A stretch of DNA of 64,000 nucleotides from Capnocytophaga haemolytica (GCF_001553545.1 NZ_CP014227.1:2624485-2688484); one strand, 5' to 3'; positions 27,275-37,582 are shown, counted from the first letter of the stretch. Program-made: numbers and translations. The notes: generated by a model from the sequence alone, not told the origin.

Positions 27275-27300
27275 GTTCTTTTGTTTCAAGACAAAAGAAC
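27275..27300. repeat. Perfect 10-bp hairpin GTTCTTTTGT / ACAAAAGAAC
   Basis: Ten paired bases around a TTCAAG loop. It lies 50 bp right of the previous dyad and is probably part of the same repeat unit. Confidence 0.65.
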
Positions 27301-27578
27301 ATCAATTATAAGTTATATAGGAAATCAATTATATAAAAGTTTAAATAGATTTATTATCAAATTCATCTCTAAAGCTGAAAGAACTGACCTATGTGAGTAC
27401 AAACACCATTGAACTTTCCCCGTTAAAGAGGGACGTCCACAGAGCTCGAGGTTATAACAATTACAGAGGTTTTCAACAGCAAAGAAACTAAAAAGAATTA
27501 CAGAAAAAAGAAATCCCTGTAAAGGCGCAAACCCTCACAGAGACCTCTTAGTTATAATCCTTAAAAATGAAGAAGTTC

Positions 27579-28556
27579 TTATTTATAAAGCACCTTTTTT
27601 ACCGCCTTGACTACATCCTCAGCATTAGGCAAGAACTCTTTCAAGAGCTCAGCAGAATAAGGCGCTGGCGTATCCGTAGTGGTAATGCGCTGTACAGGAG
27701 CATCTAAATAATCAAAGATATGCTCTTGCACTTGATACGTAATTTCCGAAGAAACACTCGCAAAAGGCCACGCCTCTTCCAAGATCACCAAGCGGTTCGT
27801 CTTCTTCACAGAGTTGAACACAGTCTCAAAATCCAGAGGACGTACAGTGCGCAAGTCAATCACCTCACATTCAATACCTTCCTTAGCTAAATCCTCAGCA
27901 GCTTTAAGCGCTTCTTTGATAATCTTACCAAACGACACGATAGTCACATCGCTACCCGCACGCTTGATATCTGCCACCCCGATAGGGATAGTGTACTCTT
28001 CCTCAGGCACTTCACCTTTGTCACCGTACATCTGTTCCGACTCCATAAAAATCACTGGGTCGTTATCGCGAATAGCCGACTTGAGCAAGCCCTTAGCATC
28101 GTACGGCGTCGAAGGCACAATCACCTTAAGACCAGGACAATTAGCGTACCAGTTCTCAAAAGCCTGTGAGTGTGTAGCTGCCAACTGACCCGCAGAGGCT
28201 GTCGGACCACGGAACACAATCGGAATATCAAATTGCCCACCCGACATCTGGCGCATCTTAGCCGCGTTATTGATAATCTGGTCAATAGCCACCAGCGAAA
28301 AGTTAAACGTCATAAACTCCACTATAGGGCGACAACCATTCATCGCAGCCCCTACTGAAATACCCGCAAAGCCCGACTCAGCAATAGGCGTATCAATAAT
28401 ACGCTTCGGACCAAACTCATCAAGCATCCCCTTAGAGGCCTTATAAGCCCCATTGTATTCAGCAACCTCCTCACCTATTAAGTAAATAGACTCGTCGCGG
28501 CGCATTTCCTCGCTCATTGCCTCGCAAACAGCTTCTCTAAATTGTATCGTTCTCAT
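27579..28556 (-). CDS. pdhB: Pyruvate dehydrogenase E1 component, beta subunit
   Basis: With the alpha subunit it forms the thiamine-diphosphate E1 enzyme that decarboxylates pyruvate in the pyruvate dehydrogenase complex. 325 residues, full length. Typical E1-beta stretches: YLIGEEVAEYNGAYKASKGMLDEFG, RIIDTPIAESGFAGISVGAAMNG, RGPTASAGQLAATHSQAFENWYANCPGLKV and ESEQMYGDKGEVPEE. The Glu in GEEV is the one that activates the cofactor. The alpha subunit is not adjacent. It has its own -7 box at 28604-28611. The lipB product in this window modifies the E2 partner of this complex. Confidence 0.95.
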   Translation of the reverse strand: MRTIQFREAVCEAMSEEMRRDESIYLIGEEVAEYNGAYKASKGMLDEFGPKRIIDTPIAESGFAGISVGAAMNGCRPIVEFMTFNFSLVAIDQIINNAAKMRQMSGGQFDIPIVFRGPTASAGQLAATHSQAFENWYANCPGLKVIVPSTPYDAKGLLKSAIRDNDPVIFMESEQMYGDKGEVPEEEYTIPIGVADIKRAGSDVTIVSFGKIIKEALKAAEDLAKEGIECEVIDLRTVRPLDFETVFNSVKKTNRLVILEEAWPFASVSSEITYQVQEHIFDYLDAPVQRITTTDTPAPYSAELLKEFLPNAEDVVKAVKKVLYK

Positions 28557-28603
28557 CTCTTATTATGAAATATTTATCTCTTTGTGTTTTTAATTTGAAA
28601 GCA

Positions 28604-28611
28604 CAAAGGTA
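28604..28611 (-). promoter_or_regulatory. -7 box of pdhB promoter
   Basis: The minus strand reads TACCTTTG, ending about 47 nt before the pdhB ATG at 28556. The region 28612-29034 between this and the smpB promoter is AT-rich with a few short palindromes (CCTTCGAAGG near 28830). I see no gene in it. Confidence 0.68.
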
Positions 28612-29034
28612 CACATATTTATCAAAATAACTACATTTTTAAACATTATTTTTATGAAAAATTACACAATTTACTGTCTATCAATGTATTAAAATTGATA
28701 AAAAACGAACCTTACACCGCCATACAAGCCATTTTTCACCTATTTTCTCCACAGAAAAACCCCTCCCATAGCGATACAGCCCCCTAAAAGAAAAAATTAC
28801 CATCCGAACCACTATCGAACCTCCTTCGAAGGACGATCGAACCATTACCGAAGCACAAAGCCATAAAACCCGAATTTCTCAAAACTACCTAACAGCTTCT
28901 TTGTAGAAAAATTCACTATAAAACAAACATTCCTCAGCTTTCTGACAAGGAAATTCTGAGGTCTTACCCCCTCTCTAAAGACGTTCCTCACAGCTCCCAT
29001 TCCCCTTCTAAAATAAAAAATAAACCCTCAGTGC

Positions 29035-29064
29035 TTTGTAATTCGCCCTTTATTCTTACCTTTG
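29035..29064 (+). promoter_or_regulatory. smpB promoter directly abutting the start codon
   Basis: TTTG (29035-29038), an 18-bp spacer, and TACCTTTG (29057-29064). The smpB ATG at 29069 follows after only four bases, so transcription would begin at or near the start codon. Confidence 0.72.
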
Positions 29065-29068
29065 CACT

Positions 29069-29530
29069 ATGATTCAAAAAAATATAAACATACTCAACAA
29101 GCGCGCCAAGTTTGAATACGAGATACTTAGCAAGTACACTGCGGGTATTGTGCTGGCAGGTACCGAGATAAAATCCATCCGACAGGGCAAAGCCTCCATC
29201 GCCGAAAGCTTCTGTGAGTTCAACGATCGTGGTGAGCTCTACGCTATCAACACCACCATTGAGGAGTACGCCTTTGGCACACATTACAACCATCGCCCCA
29301 AAAGCGAACGCAAACTCCTACTGCAAAAGCGCGAGTTGCGAAAGCTCAACAAGGAAGTGCGCAACACGGGGCTCACCATAGTGCCCCTGCGCCTCTACAT
29401 CAACGAGAAAGGTTTAGCCAAGATGGAAATAGCCTTAGTACGTGGTAAAAAACTATATGACAAGCGCGAAACCATTAAGGACCGCGACAACAAGCGCAAC
29501 TTAGACCGTATTAAAAAACTAAAAGGATAA
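29069..29530 (+). CDS. smpB: SsrA-binding protein (trans-translation)
   Basis: Binds tmRNA and brings it to stalled ribosomes. 153 residues, full length. Family motifs: NKRAKFEYEILSKYTAGIVLAGTEIKSIRQGKASIAESFCEF, HRPKSERKLLLQKRELRKL, and a basic C-terminal tail (YDKRETIKDRDNKRNLDRIKK) that inserts in the decoding centre. The N-terminus MIQKNINILNKRAKFEYEI aligns as expected for the family, so the ATG at 29069 is probably right even though the promoter leaves almost no leader. It is followed by the next gene after 2 bp. Confidence 0.96.
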   Translation: MIQKNINILNKRAKFEYEILSKYTAGIVLAGTEIKSIRQGKASIAESFCEFNDRGELYAINTTIEEYAFGTHYNHRPKSERKLLLQKRELRKLNKEVRNTGLTIVPLRLYINEKGLAKMEIALVRGKKLYDKRETIKDRDNKRNLDRIKKLKG

Positions 29531-29532
29531 CT

Positions 29533-30015
29533 ATGTACGTAGATTTTAACGAATTACCAGAGAACGCTCGCGTGTGGATTTACCAAAGCCCTCGCAGCTT
29601 CACCCCCACCGAACAAGAAGAAATAGCCGATAAGCTACAAGACTATCTCGATGAGTGGACAGCCCACGGAAGCCAGCTCTTGGCTTCATTCCAGTTGCGT
29701 TACAACCGCTTCATCATCATAGGCGCTAACCAAGACGTACACGCCGTTTCAGGCTGCTCACTCGACGCCTTAGTGCGCTTCATACAGCAGCTCGGCGCCG
29801 AATACAACGTCGACCTACTCGACCGTATGAACGTTAGCTACCGCCAAGGTGAACACATCGCCTACAAGCCCCTCACCGACTTCAAAAAGATGGTAAAAGA
29901 CAAAGCTGTATCGGCACAAACCATCGTATTCAACAACTTAGTAAACGACAAATCAGAGTACGAGCAATACTGGGAAGTGCCTATGGCAGAAAGCTGGCAC
30001 AACCGATTTTTATAA
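29533..30015 (+). CDS. Conserved Bacteroidetes protein of unknown function
   Basis: 160 residues, cytosolic, no signal peptide or membrane segment. It starts MYVDFNELPENARVWIYQS. Homologues in Flavobacteriia are often labelled ABC transporter ATPase, but the sequence has no Walker A (GxxGxGKS) or ABC signature, so that name is not supported. The visible features are a compact alpha/beta pattern and conserved-looking VWIYQSPR and ESWHNRFL ends. It starts 2 bp after smpB, so the two form an operon. A role linked to translation or ribosome rescue is only a guess from context. Confidence 0.8.
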   Translation: MYVDFNELPENARVWIYQSPRSFTPTEQEEIADKLQDYLDEWTAHGSQLLASFQLRYNRFIIIGANQDVHAVSGCSLDALVRFIQQLGAEYNVDLLDRMNVSYRQGEHIAYKPLTDFKKMVKDKAVSAQTIVFNNLVNDKSEYEQYWEVPMAESWHNRFL

Positions 30016-30034
30016 ATAGAAACACATAAACGAC

Positions 30035-30068
30035 AGCGGGGAGGTTTCATGAGTGAAGCCTCCCTGCT
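30035..30068. terminator. Hairpin between convergent smpB operon and metalloprotease
   Basis: AGCGGGGAGGTTTCA and TGAAGCCTCCCTGCT pair with two mismatches around a four-base loop. It lies 20 bp after the stop at 30015 and 23 bp before the stop at 30091, so it can serve both strands. Confidence 0.75.
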
Positions 30069-30090
30069 ATTATTTAAGTCGTAATAAGCT

Positions 30091-33000
30091 CTATTTCACA
30101 AATAAATATCCCTTGTCGATCTTTACATCACCATTGAGTTGATAGCGGATCACATAAAAATAAGTCCCTGAAGGCACGTAAGCACTGTGTGAGATAACAC
30201 CACTGACATTAGCTTTTCCTCTAAAGAAAGCCCCGTGCTCGCCATAGTGGTCAGAAGAGTACACCTTTATGCCCATCTCATTGAATATCTGTACACTGAT
30301 GGGAGCATCCGCATCAGTACCTTCAATGCGGAAGTAGTTCTCAGCATCTACGGTTGAAACTACGTTGTAAATTGTCACTGTCGTAGGGGTAACACTATGA
30401 GTTGGTGGTACCATAGGAGGCTTAGGCATTGGTGTTACTGGGGGCTCAGGCTGTAGCACAGGGGGTGTAACGGGTGGTTGTGGTGTAGGAGGCGTTACAG
30501 GAGGCTGTGGCATAGGTGGGGTGGGATTGGGCTCAGGGGTGGGATTGGCCTTAGGAGGTTTTTCACCACAAAGCCCTTTTACGGTGATGCGTTGTGTGTA
30601 GGAGACTTGGGCTCCACAGACATCGGTGGCGATATAATCGCGCAGCAATACGTATCCCTCTTGGCCTGTGGGGTGTTCTATCCTATCCTCAGTGATGATG
30701 CGTATGGGCTTACAGCCTCCTCGGGTTGCCATTGAAGCCTCTATGGGGATATCTGCGGGGCAATCCACTTCTATATCGGGCGGGAAATAAGCAAAGAAGC
30801 TCAGAGGCGCTACTTTTTGTCCTGTTATGGTGATGATTTGCTCGTGGGTGGCGGTGTTGCCACAGGCATCAGTGGCCTCCCAGTGGTAGGTTACTTTATC
30901 GGCTTCGCGCTTTTCGGTAGCCTTTACGGTTACCTCTCCGCTCACTAAATCGTGGGCTGTGAGGGTAGCTTGTGGGGGTACGTTAGCCATTTCGGGCACT
31001 TTGATATTTTCGGGGAAGGTGTCAAAAAGCGGTGGGCGATCGTCATATACTGTAATGGTTTGCTTGTGGGTGAGGGTTGTCGCGGCATCGCTTACGGTGT
31101 AAATACGCTCGAAGTGATAACGACCTGGGCAATCGCCTTGTACGATGGGCAAATCCTCAGCATTTTGTGTGATATTACCTTGCCCTCCTATGGTCTGTAA
31201 GGTAGCTTTTTGTGGTATGCTCTCGGCACGATCGACAGTGATATTTTTGGGGAGATCGCCGATGAGTTGCAGTGGAATAGCGGCAGCGGGGTCGGGTGTG
31301 ATGGTAAACCCTCCGCCATCGCTGGAGCGGTAGCGCGTCAGGGCGTAGGCGATATGCCCAATGACTTCTATTTTAATAACGCCACCTCGCAACAGTTTAC
31401 TGTAGTTGGGATAAGCTACCTTGTCAATAGCTACGTTGGGAAGTTGCACCTGAGCGTGGCCATTGTTGGGTAGTTCTTCGGCTAAGATATATTTGAAGCT
31501 CGCACCCATATCGTCAGAAAGGGTTATACGCACCTTGCTATCCTTACCAAAGATCGCTGGGTCTACACTCCAACGCAGGTCGATACGTGCGCCCCCTTGG
31601 TAGTTTTCTGCAATAGAACTTGTTATCTGAAAGGGAGTGCCCTCACGCACTTGCACTTTGGTTTCGTAAGCGTCGTACATCACAGGGTGATTGGGGTCGG
31701 CAGGGTTGTGGTCGGAGACTGCCAGCCAGAAGGTATAATCGCCTTTGAAGCCTGCAGGGTGGGTGTAACGATCTCCACTTTCGGGGTTATTGTAATAGGT
31801 AGTTTGATAGCAAATTAGCGGGTTGTTGCTCATTTTAGCAGGGAGGAATCGCGCGTTAGGGGCATCGAGTCCTTTGCGAATATCTGCCTGATGTGCCATA
31901 TATTTCAGGGTGTTGCCATCAACATCACTGGCTTGGAGATGAAAAGCAAAGAAGGTGTTCACAGGAATCGTATAGACCTTTTGCAAAGAAGATTTGTCCA
32001 ACACAGGCGGGTGATTCGTGCTCTTTACGCCATAGACAAGGTCGTTGTGTCCTTCGGTCTGTATGCCTGCTTTGGTAGTGCGTTCCTTATCGGTGTAATA
32101 CGCCATATAAGTGTCTAATGACCGCCTTATTATATAGATAGAAGGCAGGGAGAAGAAATCGCGAGGGTAGTCTTTGCCATAGCTCATCACAGAGTTGCCC
32201 AAATCGGGTTCTGTTTTATCGCTACTGATTTTGTCAAAAGCAGGGTTGGCATAGGTATGCGTAGCACCAAAAGCGTGCCCGATTTCGTGGGCTATGGTCA
32301 TCGGATGAGGGCGACTCCATATACAACCCTTGATATTGTTATTATACGCTCCATAAGGGAATGCCAAACCCGACATACCGCCTTTGGCATTGGTAATGAT
32401 AACCGCAAGGTCGTATTTCTTTCGGCTGATAATCTTATCGAGGGCGCACGTGCCTTCATCTACTACATAGTCAGCCTTTTTTGTAGTACTAAAAAGCTCT
32501 TCTTTTTTATTTTTACGTATGAATACCTCATCGGTAAGCACTTCGAATTTTACACCAATATCGCGGCTATACAGCTCGTTGAGCAGTGCCTCTTGATTCA
32601 TCCAAAAGGCTTTGACTTGCGATATATCGCTGCTGAAACGAGTGGTGAAATAGCTGTAGTCTATCACCAAGGCTAAGCGGTAGGTGCGTAGCACGCCATC
32701 GCTGTATATAAGGGCACCTTTATCTACTGAATTGATAGGTGCTACAGGGTCGTAATTCGTGGTAAAGTGGTTGTCTTCTGCCCCTCTGGCGTTCAGGTCG
32801 CGGCGTTTTCTGCTTTTGGTTGTGGTGTGTTTAGCAGCTACCGTTGTCTCTACCCCACAACGGTCTTCTTGGTTTATGGCTTGCACTTTCAGCCATCCCG
32901 CCACGTCTGTGCTAAGGCTGTACGATGTATCACTCCATTGTAAATACCCTGATAGAACGTTCTTAGGCGTGAACGAGAGCGCACCAACCATAGTGTTATT

Positions 33001-33212
33001 ATGGTAAGCGACAAAGGTATGTATGCCCTCCGTTTGGGCTAATGAAGTGGTGCGCTCTTGCCATAGTAGGGGAGGAGTCTTCTCTCCTTGGTATAGCGGT
33101 ACAGCCCACTGTGTAGTATGGCTGTTAAATAGACGCGTTATATCCGCCACAGGTTGTGCATTTGCAACGGATATAATTGTTATAAATGCTATAAAAAAAC
33201 CATTCTTTTCAT
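30091..33212 (-). CDS. Secreted reprolysin-like metzincin (MP1), signal peptide frameshifted at A7/T7 tract
   Basis: The intact frame covers 1019 codons from 33150 and lacks a signal peptide. One base added to the 7-base tract at 33193-33199 would join it to an ATG at 33212, giving MKRMVFFIAFITIISVANAQP, a good signal peptide. The total length 3122 is one short of a multiple of three. Domains: propeptide-like N-part; metzincin with HEIGHAFGATH and Met-turn SVMSYG; Ig-like and HYR-like repeats (about 370-870); Pro-rich linker of PTPQPPVTPP type; C-terminal domain FNEMGIKVYSS...GTYFYVIRY...KGYLFVK, resembling the gliding-motility-type T9SS signal. As read, it is probably off or made without export. 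It lies 13 bp after MP2 in one operon. Confidence 0.82.
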
Positions 33213-33225
33213 TGTAACTATATCC

Positions 33226-34812
33226 TTATCGGCTTAGGTAAAGCCAACCTGTTTTTTCTTTCTTTGCCCCACCTTGGGTGTAAGTGAGTACATAGAAATA
33301 CGTGCCAATACCCAGCGCGCGACTGCCTACAACGCCTGCTACATTTGCCTTCCCGTGGAATTGCTCTGTTGGGTTGCTGTCGTAACGCTCAGAGTGGTAG
33401 ACGAGTACCCCTTCTTCATTGAAAATAAGCACTTCTATAGGCGTACCTGCATCTTCGTGTGCCTCTACCCTGAAATAGTTAGCACTATTGCTCAGCGATA
33501 CCCCATTGTAGATTTTTATGGTAGTATCTACAGGCGGCTCAGGCGTAGGATGAGGCATAGGGGTAACAGGTGGCTCAGGCACTGGCTGTGGCTCAGGTTG
33601 TGGCTGCACAGGTGGTTCAGGGGTAAGCTGTACAGGCGGCTTAGGAGCAGGCTTAGGCTGAGGCTCAGGTTTAAAGGTGCGCGATTGGCCGTCTTTATGC
33701 CGTAAGGGGTATTATCGCCACCTGAGCCTACCTTCTGCGTGCGCTCCTCATCGCTGTAATAGCCATTGCGATTTACGATGAGGTGCCGTATGTGCTCCAC
33801 GCTTATCAAGGAGAAGAAATCCACCTTGTAGAATCCATAACTCATTGTGGAGGTACCCCGTGCAGGCTCTGTTTTATACGAAGTGATACCCCCTGTGGTG
33901 AACGTGTGTTTTGAGCCAAAGAGGTGTCCCGCCTCGTGCAAGAGCGTATGCACATTCTTGTTCGACCACATATTGCCCTTTTGGGCTTGCGTATAGAAGC
34001 CCCCCAAGGTAGCAATCCCAGAGGCGACATTCTCATTGCTGGCGTGGGTGTGTACCCCACCAATATCGTACGCCTCCCTACCGATGAGCCTATTGAGTGC
34101 CGCCGTATTGCCCTGATGTATGAGGTGTATAGTAGTGCGCGCCCCATCAAAGAGTTCTTTCTCCTTGCTATCGATAATCAAGCGGTCGTCCCGCACTACA
34201 GTAAAGCGATACCCCAAATCGCGGGCGTATACCTCATTAAAGCCTGCCTCCACAGCGGCCCACCAAGCGCGAACCTCCTCTTTCTTAGAATGAAACTCTC
34301 TGATAAAGTAGCTATAATCCACCGCCAAAGCTAAGCGAAAGTGGCGTTCCACCTCATCGGTGAAGATATACGCCTGACTCTTCTCACCCTCAGTGAGTTG
34401 CAAAGCACGGCGCACACGTTTGCCCTTCTTAGGGGGTGCCTCAGCCTCCACCACACCACAATGCTCAGAACCCTCGTTGAGCGTTTGGGGTGTGATAAAC
34501 AACTGTCTCTGCTCGGTATGCAGTTCGTATGTCTTACCCGCCCAATGCACCTCGCCCGAAAGAGCCTCGCCATAAAGGGTAATCACCCCGACAAAAGCCT
34601 CGCCGTGCTTCCCTACAAAAGTGCGGTAGCCCTCGCGCACAAAAGACGTAGCGCGCTCGCTCCATTGCACCTCAAGAGATGCCTTCAACAGGCACTGCCC
34701 AAATTACCTTATCTGTTTGGAATAGCGGTAATACCGCCTTAGTGTGTACTGAAGTTTGCGCACACAGCAACCCTGCCCAAAAGAGCAGTAAAAAGAATGT
34801 GATTGTTTTCAT
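33226..34812 (-). pseudogene. Secreted metzincin (MP2), two frameshifts
   Basis: Starts at ATG 34812 with signal peptide MKTITFFLLLFWAGLLCAQ. The frame stops after VIWAVPVEGIS at about 34670, where loss of one CT from a CTCTCT run would explain the shift. The main frame then reads LEVQWSERATSFVREG, the zinc site HEAGHLFGSKH and Met-turn STMSYG, to GIKTANRAP. There (about 33680) a further base is missing. The correct frame continues FKPEPQPKPAPKPP, a Pro-rich linker, and a C-terminal sorting domain to 33226. It is much shorter than MP1, because the Ig/HYR region is absent between the protease and the linker. A -7 box TACTTTTG (minus) is at 34866-34873. It is the first gene of an operon with MP1. 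Confidence 0.82.
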
Positions 34813-34865
34813 TGGTTAACAAGCCGCTACAAGCGACTCCTATTCTTACAATTATTTTTCGGCTG

Positions 34866-34873
34866 CAAAAGTA
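34866..34873 (-). promoter_or_regulatory. -7 box of the MP2-MP1 operon
   Basis: The minus strand reads TACTTTTG, 54 nt before the MP2 ATG at 34812. The region 34920-35026 to the right holds AGAGAGTA/TACTCTCT and TCTGACCCCTGACC microrepeats and no gene. Confidence 0.62.
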
Positions 34874-35026
34874 CAGCTTATAGTCAAAACAACCAAACTA
34901 TTCTTATAAAAAATATCAATAGAAAAATAGAGAACAGAAATCAGAAGTCAGTGATCAGAAAACAGCAAGTAGAGAGTAAGGCTCCTTCTCTCTACTCTCT
35001 GATCTCTGACCCCTGACCTCTCCTCT

Positions 35027-36037
35027 CTATAAAAGACAAACCCCTTTAGCCTCACACTCTTTGAGAATATCCTCACTCCACAGCGAGGCTTGTACCTCAC
35101 CAATATGAGCACGTTGTAAGAGAAACATACATATCCGCGACTGACCAATACCGCCCCCAATAGTTAGAGGCAACTCACCCCGCAAAAGCATCTGGTGGTA
35201 ATCCAGCCCTTTGCGCTCCTCAAGACTGAGTTCAGAGAGCTGTCGTTCAAGGCTTTCAGCATCGACGCGCACACCCATCGAAGAGAGCTCCAGCGCACTA
35301 TCCAGCACAGGGTTCCATAGTATCAAGTCGCCATTGAGCTGCCAATCGTCGTAATCAGGAGCCCGCCCACCGTGTCGTTCACCAGAAGAGAGCTGCCCCC
35401 CTATCTGCATCACAAAAATAGCTTTGTGCATACGTGCAAATTCATTCTCTCGCTCCTCAGGTGATAGATTTGGATACAAGTCCGCCAACTCTTGTGCTGT
35501 AATAAAAGTAACATATTCAGGCAAAAAGCACCTGTACCAAGCATACGTATTGGCAAGCATCGCCTCCGTACGCTTAAACACCTCGTAGATCTTCCCAACG
35601 ATAAAACGCAGAAAGTCAAGCGTGCGATCCTCAGCAGTGATCACCCGCTCCCAATCCCATTGGTCTACGTAGATAGAGTGGGTATTATCCAAATCCTCAT
35701 CGCGGCGTATGGCATTCATATCCGTGTAGATCCCCTGCCCTACCCCTACACCATAACGCTTGAGTGCTAAGCGCTTCCATTTCGCTAGCGAATGCACAAT
35801 CTCAATCACCTCGCCCTCAGCAGCTTTCATCTCAAAAGCCACAGGACGCTCCACGCCGTTGAGGTTGTCATTAAGCCCCGTATCACGCTTCACGAATAGC
35901 GGAGCCGAAATACGCGTAAGGTGTAATGCCTCAGCCAATTCACGTTCAAAGAAATCCTTAATCCGCTTGATAGCAATCTCCGTTTCCATAATATTTTGAG
36001 GCGAACGGTATCCCTCAGGTATGATACTTTTCTGCAT
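35027..36037 (-). CDS. asnA: Aspartate-ammonia ligase, second copy
   Basis: 336 residues, same family and same motifs as the gene at 17033-18040: RISAPLFVKRDTGLNDNLNGVERPV, HSLAKWKRLALKRYGVG, YTDMNAIRRDEDLDNTHSIYVDQWDWE, RAPDYDDWQLNGDL and LTIGGGIGQSRICM. It is intact with all motif residues, so both copies are predicted active. It has more G/C at third codon positions than the other copy (by eye), in keeping with its neighbours. It is monocistronic with its own -7 box at 36060-36067. Having two asnA genes in 20 kb is unusual; which one is ancestral is not decided by the sequence, but this copy looks native. Confidence 0.97.
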   Translation of the reverse strand: MQKSIIPEGYRSPQNIMETEIAIKRIKDFFERELAEALHLTRISAPLFVKRDTGLNDNLNGVERPVAFEMKAAEGEVIEIVHSLAKWKRLALKRYGVGVGQGIYTDMNAIRRDEDLDNTHSIYVDQWDWERVITAEDRTLDFLRFIVGKIYEVFKRTEAMLANTYAWYRCFLPEYVTFITAQELADLYPNLSPEERENEFARMHKAIFVMQIGGQLSSGERHGGRAPDYDDWQLNGDLILWNPVLDSALELSSMGVRVDAESLERQLSELSLEERKGLDYHQMLLRGELPLTIGGGIGQSRICMFLLQRAHIGEVQASLWSEDILKECEAKGVCLL

Positions 36038-36059
36038 AACTTCTCAGTGTTTTACCGTG

Positions 36060-36067
36060 CAAAGATA
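36060..36067 (-). promoter_or_regulatory. -7 box of the second asnA
   Basis: The minus strand reads TATCTTTG, 22 nt before the ATG at 36037. Confidence 0.68.
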
Positions 36068-36277
36068 CAACATTTAGCCCAAACAGCAAGTCCTCTCTTC
36101 CCTTCCCACAAGATTTAGCAAACGGACACCCAACGGATCGCAAACGGACACCAAAGACCATAAGAAGACTAAGCGAACACAAAAAACACGTATTTTATAA
36201 AATTTTTCATATATTTGCGCCCTTTAACAATATGAATTCCCCCCATTTCAGACAGAAATATCAACAAATCACACTAT

Positions 36278-37576
36278 ATGAAAGAAAAATCAAAACAACT
36301 GCTACAAGCTATTGCCGATGCGGACGGGCAGGCAATACAACAATTCATCGATCCGTTGAGTGATACCGAGGCGCGCAACACTTTTGACTATCTGACGAGC
36401 CTGAATTACTTCTCGCGCGATATGCCGACCACCAATAATAAGGAACTCAAAGCCCGTGAGGACTACGATAAACTCGTTGACGACTATGGAGCTATGGCGA
36501 TGATGGCTTGTGTACGCAATAAGACGGACTTCGACCACGCGGTGAAGACCTGCGAATTTGCTATCGGACGTGCGTTATCCATTGAGGCCGACCGCGCCGT
36601 GTCTTTCATCGAAAAGTACCTCGCGGATTACTTCCCTGCTTATTTGGCAAAAGCACTGAAAACGCGTATTGTATCGTATTTCTCTACACTTTGGGAATAT
36701 TACAAACGCGGATAGATAGCGTTTGACGAAGAGACCTTTGTGCACAACCTTTTGGAGATAGAGTGGTATGTGGGCGACCCTAATACTGTGCGCGAAGCCG
36801 ACTATCTCCTCCAAAACCCCGAAGCGATTGAGAAGGTGCTCCTCGCGCTGCCCCGTGTGGAAACCAAGGTACTCGATTTGGCTAAGTTCACCCTGCGCGA
36901 AGGCTACCAGCGCACACGAGGGACAGTCTATTGGACGGATGTGATAGAAATACTCTTAGAAAAGGGCTATGAGTTCCCTACTTCCTTCGTCGATGACCTC
37001 TACGGGAGCCTCTTGAGCCATTGGAAGAAAGCCCATCTCGAGTGGCACTGCCGCCTCATCACCCTGTTGAGCCCCACGAACGACCAGATACTGCGCAATC
37101 AACACACGCTCTTTGCCGTGCTGCCTTTGGGCGTGCCGAGTATCTGTAAGTTTGTGATGGAGACCCTGCAAACCGTAGCCCACGACCCACTGTTCGATAG
37201 CCGCGCCTTTGCAGAGAACTTTGCGCTACTCTTCACCGCCGAAAAACAAGCCAAGACACTCCTCGCAGGACTTAAGATAGTGAAAAGTGTACAGTGTACA
37301 GTGAAAAGTGCTCCTCTTTTAACTGCCGAGCAATTGGCAGTACTGCTGATGCAACCCGATGCAAAGCTGCAGGAAGAGGCAGCGAAGCTATTAGTAGAGA
37401 GGAGAGAGCAAAGAGGAGAGAGCAGAGAAGAGCTGCAAGCGGTTATAGCCCCTTATGAGGCGTATTTGAAGAGTAAAACAAAGACAATATTAGGAGAGAT
37501 ATTAGAGAGTAGAGAGCAGAGAGTAGAGAGTAAAGTGGTAGTAATTCATTTATATACTAAAAATAAGGTGAAATGA
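36278..37576 (+). pseudogene. Large unknown protein (DUF6493-like), paralogue 1, in-frame TAG
   Basis: One reading frame from ATG 36278 to TGA 37574-37576, interrupted by TAG at 36713-36715 (EYYKRG-stop-IAFDEETF). The two halves align end to end with the paralogue at 38269-40877: LLSHWKKAHLEWHCRLITLL against LLNPWKRDSLGFFAWWIQLM, and LLTAEQLAVLLMQPDAKLQEEAAKLLVE against HLTAKELAVLLIQPDEKLQVAVAELLVE. The family looks like the large alpha-helical Bacteroidetes proteins labelled DUF6493; I am not certain of the number. No catalytic motif is visible. It lacks the C-terminal half of the paralogue and ends in AGAGAG-rich microrepeats. A -7 box TATATTTG is at 36210-36217. It is non-functional as read unless TAG is suppressed. 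Confidence 0.72.
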
Positions 37577-37582
37577 ATAAAA

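Larger units (their letters stand above)
27042..27578. other. Non-coding region with inverted repeats and an IS-end-like site
   Basis: No gene seen. A TGTTTAAACTTTA stretch at about 27068 resembles the end of the IS5-type elements in this window. Two strong dyads follow, at 27174-27223 and 27275-27300 (listed separately). The right part is AT-rich, with no promoter that I can place with confidence. Confidence 0.6.

Noticed and set aside
28612..29034. Possible small gene or RNA between pdhB and smpB
   Set aside because: AT-rich with only minor palindromes; no frame with a start and promoter, and no tRNA-like fold seen.
29533..30015. ABC transporter ATPase
   Set aside because: The name is common in databases for this family, but no Walker A, Walker B or signature motif is present.
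36713..36715. TAG and TGA codons in the large paralogues as recoded amino acids
   Set aside because: No selenocysteine or pyrrolysine context is visible, different stops occur at unrelated positions, and a frameshift is also present; decay is simpler.
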